This document shows, one piece after another, positions 58,769 through 64,000 of a DNA stretch of 64,000 nucleotides. This DNA comes from Arcicella rosea (GTDB lineage: Bacteria; Bacteroidota; Bacteroidia; Cytophagales; Spirosomataceae): the NCBI RefSeq assembly GCF_040543805.1, contig NZ_JBEUMS010000006.1, forward strand, positions 62,001-126,000, given 5' to 3'. Each line of letters begins with the position of its first letter. Within the stretch, counting starts at the first letter, position 1. The notes beneath the pieces are model-generated. The model saw only the letters and a program-made list of their open reading frames with translations, was not told where the DNA came from and did not search any database. The position numbers and the translations under genes were made by a program.

Positions 58769-59884
58769 TTATTCAGAAAAAGTTGTAAATGTTTTCCCAT
58801 CGAAACGACATAAGGTAGTATTTCTTGTACCTATCCATAGGTTACCTTTAATATCTTCCACAATGGAATATACTCCATTGTGGCACAAACCATCTTTTCT
58901 TGTAAAACGAATAAAGGTTTTTCCATCATAGCGCCAAAGTCCACCATCCTCATTGAGTTCCCCACTACCTAGCTCTGTTCCAAACCAAAGATTACCCGCT
59001 TTATCTTCAAATGCCAAATTAATTGAACCATTTTGAATTCCTCCTTTTTCTGTAAAATTGCTAAACTTTTGACCATCAAAACGACATACACCGTTGTGTC
59101 TGGTTACAATCAGCAAATCCCCATTTTTATCCTCCAATATAGAACGAACCCATCCTTCTCCATAAGGTTTATATTGTGTTATTGATTTTCCGTCGAAACG
59201 GCAAATACCTTCATTAGCAAGTACCCAAGACCCAAACCAAATATTGCCTGATTTGTCTTCAAAAATACACTGTGTCCATTTGAGGCTAACCTTGCTTGTA
59301 TTTAAGATATTAATATCTAAAAAACGGGTAAAGGCTTTTCCATCAAAGCAATAAATACCGTCAGTAGTGCCTAACCAAATTTTCCCACGTCTATCCTGCA
59401 TCATACTCCAAAGCTCATTTTTTATTGAAGGGTTATTATTGAGAGAATTATTATACAGAAAACTGCTTGAAATAGTGTTGGGGATAGATATGTTTGTAAA
59501 TTTCTTTCCATCGAAACGGGATATTGCATCTTTCGAGCCGAACCAGATGTCACCAGATATATCCTCTATCATGAAAAATATACCATTCCCACACAAACCG
59601 TCTTTTTGGGTGAACTGGGTAAATACTTTTCCATCATAGCGATAAACTCCTTCGCCTGTAGTACCAAACCAAATATTTCCTGATTTATCCTTCAAACTAC
59701 AACCTACTTGCTGATATTGGTCTGTGCCTTGGGTTTTGGTCAGCTTTGGATTTTTACTGGTAAATGATAGCTGCTCCACAACCATTTCATTTTTTCGTTT
59801 ACTTTTTGTTTGTCCGTTACAAGATGTAAAAAGCATGGATACTAACAGTAAAGAGAAGATTGGATTGAATGTTGTTATAGTCAT
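58769..59884 (-). CDS. Lipoprotein with two-component-regulator propeller repeats
   Basis: 371 residues. Lipoprotein signal SLLLVSMLFTSCNGQT. The body is a run of Reg_prop blades about 40-45 residues apart: GNIWFGTTGEGVYRYDGKVF, GDIWFGSKDAISRFDGKKF, GKIWLGTTDGIYCFDGKAFT, GNIWFGSWVLANEGICRFDG, GDLLIVTRHNGVCRFDGQ, GNLWFGTELGSGELNEDGGL, GNLWIGTRNTTLCRFDGKTF. In hybrid two-component sensors these blades sense glycans; here there is no kinase, so it is a free-standing sensor or binding protein next to the fucosidase. Confidence 0.85.
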   Translation of the reverse strand: MTITTFNPIFSLLLVSMLFTSCNGQTKSKRKNEMVVEQLSFTSKNPKLTKTQGTDQYQQVGCSLKDKSGNIWFGTTGEGVYRYDGKVFTQFTQKDGLCGNGIFFMIEDISGDIWFGSKDAISRFDGKKFTNISIPNTISSSFLYNNSLNNNPSIKNELWSMMQDRRGKIWLGTTDGIYCFDGKAFTRFLDINILNTSKVSLKWTQCIFEDKSGNIWFGSWVLANEGICRFDGKSITQYKPYGEGWVRSILEDKNGDLLIVTRHNGVCRFDGQKFSNFTEKGGIQNGSINLAFEDKAGNLWFGTELGSGELNEDGGLWRYDGKTFIRFTRKDGLCHNGVYSIVEDIKGNLWIGTRNTTLCRFDGKTFTTFSE

Positions 59885-60208
59885 TTGTTAAATTATTTCT
59901 ACTTATAGTAAAAGAGCAACCATTCCAGATTATCTTCCAAAACTGGTACTTAGTGTAACAAAGCTATCTTTAATACCCTCTATGCAAGCAGAAAAAGTGT
60001 AAATAAATTGTAAATTAGTGTAAATGATGTGTGGAAATGTATTTGGATTGGTGGGGCTGAGGAAATAACGATGAACAAGTAGAGGCAAATAGTAATCGAA
60101 GTAAAAATATTTGAATCATCGGCTGATTTGAAACTTTGAAAAAAAGAAGCTTTGCTGAATTTTGAAAACTTAGCAAAGCTTTTCATATTACTCTTAAAAT
60201 CCAGAAAA
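59885..60208. other. Gene-free gap before the BlaR1 gene
   Basis: 324 bp; the leftmost part should contain the promoter of the propeller gene, the rightmost 70 bp the terminator. No coding signal. Confidence 0.5.
60140..60184 (-). terminator. Terminator of the blaI-blaR1 operon
   Basis: Minus strand AAGCTTTGCT ... AGCAAAGCTTCTTTTTTTC, 10-bp stem with a T-rich tail, 25 bp past the stop at 60209. Confidence 0.82.
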
Positions 60209-61639
60209 TTAACTCTTTTTAATCATTTTACGAGGTTTACTATCTATGAATACAACCATGTGATACAGATGCTTACTTGCCATTGTTTCTTGATAATATT
60301 TTTCATAACCTGCATGAGTCATTAAACTTATCTGATAATAATGTTTACCATAATTAATAGCATTTTTCTCAAGCTTACTAACAGACTCATAAGAGAAATC
60401 AGTGTTTTTGTATTGGTTTAATACAGCGTTACTTACTCTTTTATCGTCAATCCAAATACCATAAATTTTATCATTCTTCCAAGCTTCGATTTGTTCTTGT
60501 GTTGGAACACTCTTTGGAGATGGTGGTAGGCTTGGTCTAAATATTACTCTCTGTTTAGCCTGTTGTTCTTCATTCATCGATAAGAATATAGTTTCTAATC
60601 TTTTTCTTTCAGCCTCTGTAAACTTATATATGAGAGGAATTCCCTTTTTATTCTTTTTACTGTTAAGAATTTGTTCGTACTCATCTAATAATGCTTGTGA
60701 AACACCATCTTGAGTAGCAGGTACAGCTATTTGTTTGACTTTTGAAGTGCTACTTGCTTTTTCTTGTGAAAAGGATTTTGTACTAAATGCAAATACTGCT
60801 ATTGCTAATACTGGAATAATAACTAATTGCTTGAATAAAGCCTTTTGAGGTGATTTTGATTTAGTCATCATGATTAATCGTTGTTTAGTTATGAGATAAT
60901 TGAAAGAACTTGAAAGGTTATACGTATTACTTTTACTGGCTTTTTCAATCAGTAGATACTGATAACTGGCTACGTTTGGATATGTATTTATCACGGCTTC
61001 ATCCGCTAAAAATTCATGATTTAGCTGAACTGCTTTTTTATACATTAAGAGGAATGGGTTAAACCAACAAACTATTTGTAATATTTCTATCAACAGAATA
61101 TCATAAGAATGTCTCTGCTGAATGTGTGCGCACTCATGCAATAAGATTTCCTTTTCAATTCCTCCGCTGACATATTCTTGATTATTGACAAACAAATAGT
61201 TCAAAAAACTATGAGGACTCAATGCTTCATCGCTTAAGACTATTTGGGAATTGTTAAAAGGAATCGTTTTAGTGTTGCGGGTTTTTGAAAGAATTTTATT
61301 AAGATTAACGATAAAACGTAGAAAGAAAAAAGTACTAATCAAACCATAAAGTATTGTCAACACTAAAAAAGTATAATCTGTCTTTTCTATAGCTGATACT
61401 TCTTGAACAGTAGTATTATAATCTTTTATAAAATTAGTTTGCAGAATTTCATTGTCTGAAATGGGTAATGTAGGTGTAGAATAATTAAAAGTTATTAGTG
61501 GAATCACAAATGATAATAGCAGACTTAACAATAAGTAGCCTCTATTAAAATTGTGCATTTTTTCTTTTTCAAGCAGTAGTTTATAAGTAAAAATAAACAC
61601 TGCTGAACAGAGAACTATTTTGATGATGTAGGTTGTCAT
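60209..61639 (-). CDS. BlaR1-type M56 membrane metallopeptidase
   Basis: 476 residues. N-terminal membrane helices (about 1-22, 35-52, 90-110), zinc site HECAHIQQRHSYD (HExxH at 168-172) followed by VQLNHEFLADEAV, the M56 pattern; a further helix near 275-292 and a ~185-residue periplasmic tail. The tail has no penicillin-binding domain, unlike staphylococcal BlaR1, so the signal sensed is not a beta-lactam by evidence. It overlaps blaI by 4 bp. Confidence 0.92.
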   Translation of the reverse strand: MTTYIIKIVLCSAVFIFTYKLLLEKEKMHNFNRGYLLLSLLLSFVIPLITFNYSTPTLPISDNEILQTNFIKDYNTTVQEVSAIEKTDYTFLVLTILYGLISTFFFLRFIVNLNKILSKTRNTKTIPFNNSQIVLSDEALSPHSFLNYLFVNNQEYVSGGIEKEILLHECAHIQQRHSYDILLIEILQIVCWFNPFLLMYKKAVQLNHEFLADEAVINTYPNVASYQYLLIEKASKSNTYNLSSSFNYLITKQRLIMMTKSKSPQKALFKQLVIIPVLAIAVFAFSTKSFSQEKASSTSKVKQIAVPATQDGVSQALLDEYEQILNSKKNKKGIPLIYKFTEAERKRLETIFLSMNEEQQAKQRVIFRPSLPPSPKSVPTQEQIEAWKNDKIYGIWIDDKRVSNAVLNQYKNTDFSYESVSKLEKNAINYGKHYYQISLMTHAGYEKYYQETMASKHLYHMVVFIDSKPRKMIKKS

Positions 61640-62007
61640 TGTTCTTTTCGTTTGATTTCTTGTTCAACAATTTTTTTAAGGTCTTCTAATTCTGATGATG
61701 ACAAATCTGTAGATGTTGTAAAAAACGAAGCAAATTGCATGGGCGAATTGTTGAAAAAGTTTTCAATCATTCCTTTTACATGCTTCGAAAAGTAATCGGA
61801 CTTTTTCACTAAAGCGTAATACTGTCGGGAGTTTCCAAACACATTATAAGCTACAAAACCTTTGTCTTGCATTCTTTTTAATAAGGTTGCTATGGTTGTT
61901 GTTGCGGGTTTTGGGTCTGGATAACTATCAATTAAATCTTTCATGAAGACAGTTTCATGTTTCCAGATTACTTCCATTAATTGCTCTTCTGATTTCGACA
62001 ATTGCAT
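61636..62007 (-). CDS. BlaI/MecI/CopY-family repressor
   Basis: 123 residues. Winged helix with EEQLMEVIWKHETVFMKDLI, DPKPATTTIATLLKRMQDKG and FVAYNVFGNSRQYYALVKKS, then a dimerisation tail SSSELEDLKKIVEQEIKRKE. It represses its own promoter through the nearby TACAAATGTA operator and is likely cut after M56 protease activation. Bacteroidota BlaI/BlaR pairs often control envelope or TonB genes, not beta-lactamases. Confidence 0.93.
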   Translation of the reverse strand: MQLSKSEEQLMEVIWKHETVFMKDLIDSYPDPKPATTTIATLLKRMQDKGFVAYNVFGNSRQYYALVKKSDYFSKHVKGMIENFFNNSPMQFASFFTTSTDLSSSELEDLKKIVEQEIKRKEQ

Positions 62008-62023
62008 TGCTCTACATTTATAT

Positions 62024-62051
62024 AATTTACTCTACAAATGTAGAGTAAATT
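62024..62051. promoter_or_regulatory. BlaI operator palindrome
   Basis: AATTTACTCTACA-AA-TGTAGAGTAAATT: perfect 13-bp arms with the BlaI core TACAAATGTA, 17 bp from the blaI start. A second half-site CTCTACATTTATA lies between it and the start codon. Confidence 0.85.
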
Positions 62052-62327
62052 ATTGATAAAGCAAGCGTCCTTTGAAAAAAAATTAAAAGTTGATTTACTT
62101 ATTCTACAAGAGATATTGGATTTTTTAAAAATAGGATTTTAATTCAAAAAAGAATTGTCTGATTTTTCTAAGAACCTATTTCCTTGTTGTTTCAATACTT
62201 GTCGGTTATTTGAACAATGTGGTTAATCAAAGGAAAACTCACATAATTAGACTTAAAATTCTTTTATTTTCATGGTTAATAGGGAAAAATGCAGTAATAT
62301 TATGTACAATTTTCTCTATTATTCTAT

Positions 62328-62924
62328 ATGAAAAACCTGTCTATTTTACTGTTAGCACTATTCGTGCTGGGTTTCGTTAGTTGTGCTAAAGAAGATAACC
62401 CATCTGGTACCATCACTCCAGTTACTCCTGGTACATCTGAAGAACCGTATTTTGAGTATAAGATTAACAGTGGCACAGCCGTGCATGTCGATTGTAGTGC
62501 TATTAAGTTTGAAGCTACTAGTGGTGGCAGTTCGGTGGTGCCGATTGTAGCAACTTCTGCTTCTACAAAATCAACATTTACTTTTGCTTTTTATGGTGCT
62601 GCAGCAGCCCTAGATACAGTAAAAGCTGGCATTCATCCGCTATTGGCATATTCCAGCTTTACACCAACTGCAACAGCCATTCCCATGCACTTAAGTGTCA
62701 AAGTGCCTCAAACCACTGGTGGTACCGATTATTTCTATGGCTTGGCTCCATCTGAGGCAACTCACAAGCATACAATAAAATCTATCACCAAAGCTGGTGT
62801 TGAAAATGGTAAGCGAATCTACTGGATAGAAGGTGAGTATAGCTGTAAAGGACAACAGTTGCCAGGAACAACTACGGCTACAATATCAGGTAAATACAGA
62901 TTCAAGCTTTTGGCAGTGCAATAA
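62328..62924 (+). CDS. Hypothetical lipoprotein
   Basis: 198 residues; lipoprotein signal ALFVLGFVSCAKEDNPSG (Cys19) followed by a Thr/Pro-rich linker. The mature part is strand-rich with KSTFTFAFYGAAAALDTVKA and KRIYWIEGEYSCKGQQ; ends GKYRFKLLAVQ. Two Cys (HVDCSAIKF, YSCKGQ) could pair. This is the pattern of DUF6252-like Bacteroidota lipoproteins; function unknown. Upstream 320 bp carries only the BlaI operator and AT-rich sequence. Confidence 0.75.
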   Translation: MKNLSILLLALFVLGFVSCAKEDNPSGTITPVTPGTSEEPYFEYKINSGTAVHVDCSAIKFEATSGGSSVVPIVATSASTKSTFTFAFYGAAAALDTVKAGIHPLLAYSSFTPTATAIPMHLSVKVPQTTGGTDYFYGLAPSEATHKHTIKSITKAGVENGKRIYWIEGEYSCKGQQLPGTTTATISGKYRFKLLAVQ

Positions 62925-62977
62925 TAGCATTAGTGATAAACGATATTAGATTGTATTTCGGAGAAAGTTTTTATTTA

Positions 62978-63011
62978 TTGTATCACTTATTCTTCTTAAC
63001 AAGTGATACAA
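62978..63011. terminator. Convergent terminator hairpin
   Basis: TTGTATCACTT / AAGTGATACAA perfect 11-bp stem between convergent genes 62328-62924 and the subtilase. Confidence 0.7.
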
Positions 63012-63018
63012 CCAACAG

Positions 63019-64000
63019 TTACTCCACTTTCAAAACCTTCACCAAAGTACTTTTACTTTCATTACCGATGCGTAGAAAGTATGTTCCTCTGTTTAAATGC
63101 GCTAATGATAGTTTGAAGATTTGGGAATTGATGGGCTGATAAAGTAGCGTCTTGCCAGTAATGTCCATTAAACTGGTAAAATATTGATTGACCTTAGTCT
63201 CGTTAAGTTGAATCGTAATTTCTCCAGAAGTCGGATTCGGATATGCTTTGAAAAGCGCATTGCTTTCATCTTGAGTAGATAACACAACAGTTGGAGTATT
63301 CGCTCTAGTAAAATCAGGAATACCATAGCCCAATCTCTCATCTGGATTTTCATATTGACTTCCCGATTTTCTTAATCTATCTATTACTTCCATTGCTGTA
63401 AGCGTTGGATTTGCTTGCCAAAAGCCCGCTACCATTCCACATAAAATTGGTGAAGAAAAAGAAGTTCCAGTACTTGTAGTAACCGTGCCTGAAGGAGTAA
63501 CAATGGCGGAACTTTGTCCCAATGCTACTAAATCTGGCTTTACTCTCCCATCAGCCGAAGGGCCAATCGAACTAAAAATAGCATAAGATTTCAACGCATT
63601 TACTGCGCCTACAGTAATGATTGAATCGGCATCGGCAGGTGTTGAAATATATCGCCAAGCATCATTTCCTTCATTTCCTGCACTGATTACACAAACAATT
63701 CCTACCGATGCCGCCCAAGTAGCTGCTTTAGCGGCGATGGTTGTTTTCCCATTCAAGTCTGAATATTTATGACTAGTACTGGCATCATCAAAAGTACTAT
63801 AACCTAGTGACGAATTGATTAAATCAACCCCAACACTATCGGCATACTCTGCCCCAAAAAGCCAATTGGCTTCTTCAATTAGATATTCCGAAAAAGCATC
63901 TTCTGTACGTAATAATAAAAAAGAAGATTTATAAGCAGTTCCAACGATTTGTCCGTCCAAGTAAGCGCCCATACACGATAAAACCGATGTTCCGTGTCCA
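63019..64000 (-). CDS. Secreted subtilisin-like S8 protease with T9SS sorting domain (N-terminus beyond window)
   Basis: The open frame runs to the window edge; its first visible residues are GHGTSVLSCMGA, the catalytic His region of S8 peptidases. Further: VGVDLINSSLGYS, VCVISAGNEGND (oxyanion Asn), RVKPDLVALG and TSTGTSFSSPILCGMVAGFW (catalytic Ser). The Asp residue lies outside. The C-terminal ~75 residues are a type A T9SS sorting domain (FKAYPNPTSGEITIQL ... GTYFLRIGNESKSTLVKVLK), so it is exported by the type IX system and probably anchored or released at the surface. Confidence 0.95.
   Translation of the reverse strand, partial: GHGTSVLSCMGAYLDGQIVGTAYKSSFLLLRTEDAFSEYLIEEANWLFGAEYADSVGVDLINSSLGYSTFDDASTSHKYSDLNGKTTIAAKAATWAASVGIVCVISAGNEGNDAWRYISTPADADSIITVGAVNALKSYAIFSSIGPSADGRVKPDLVALGQSSAIVTPSGTVTTSTGTSFSSPILCGMVAGFWQANPTLTAMEVIDRLRKSGSQYENPDERLGYGIPDFTRANTPTVVLSTQDESNALFKAYPNPTSGEITIQLNETKVNQYFTSLMDITGKTLLYQPINSQIFKLSLAHLNRGTYFLRIGNESKSTLVKVLKVE

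Noticed and set aside
60209..62007. BlaR1/BlaI as a beta-lactam resistance locus
   Set aside because: No beta-lactamase or PBP2a gene is adjacent and the sensor tail lacks a penicillin-binding domain.

Overview
The window looks like a low-GC chromosome segment of a Bacteroidota species, most likely of the order Cytophagales. Supporting signs are Bacteroidota-type -7 boxes (TAnnTTTG) upstream of several genes, start codons without Shine-Dalgarno sequences, a subtilase ending in a type IX secretion sorting domain, a DUF5686 outer-membrane protein, FecI-like ECF sigma factors and many lipoproteins with short spacers after the Cys. I saw no rRNA, tRNA, CRISPR array, transposase or integrase gene.

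Layout. 1-3.8 kb: two divergent ECF sigma factor genes. The rightward one heads a six-gene operon (sigma factor, probable membrane anti-sigma factor, Spy/CpxP-like periplasmic protein, YHYH lipoprotein, MORN-repeat lipoprotein, SCO1-like protein), probably an envelope or copper/redox stress regulon. 3.8-18.3 kb: two outer-membrane beta-barrel genes, pyrD, grpE-dnaJ, a divergent alkylation-repair pair (alkA, ogt), a THUMP-like methyltransferase, an RhlE-type helicase, and a TolC/HlyD/ABC type I export operon whose ATPase domain has lost its key catalytic residues. 18.6-36 kb: DUF5686 protein, SMP-30-like propeller, a two-subunit molybdenum hydroxylase (IorAB type), thyA-osmC, lysA, a GMC dehydrogenase with its subunit-3 partner, three unknown envelope proteins and clpB.

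36-59 kb is an accessory region. About 26 mostly small genes lie almost all on the minus strand: regulators, hydrolases, a flavodoxin, GNAT, dihydrofolate reductase-like, VOC and SRPBCC proteins, tiny membrane proteins, an FRG-domain protein and an AlbA_2 protein. Twelve of them are followed within about 2-23 bp of the stop codon by a copy of one modular palindromic repeat family, always in the same orientation. This gives a cassette-like gene-plus-repeat pattern. The region ends with a secreted GH29 fucosidase and a two-component-regulator propeller lipoprotein. 59-64 kb: a BlaR1/BlaI pair with a clear BlaI operator, a small lipoprotein and a truncated secreted subtilase.

The most notable non-genic structure is three separate minisatellite arrays (10.2, 21.1 and 53.0 kb). 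Their sequences are unrelated, but all have exactly a 42-bp period, and each unit looks like a diverged pair of 21-bp half-units. A shared inverted repeat (GTCA-N3-TGAC) upstream of both grpE-dnaJ and clpB is a candidate heat-shock operator.
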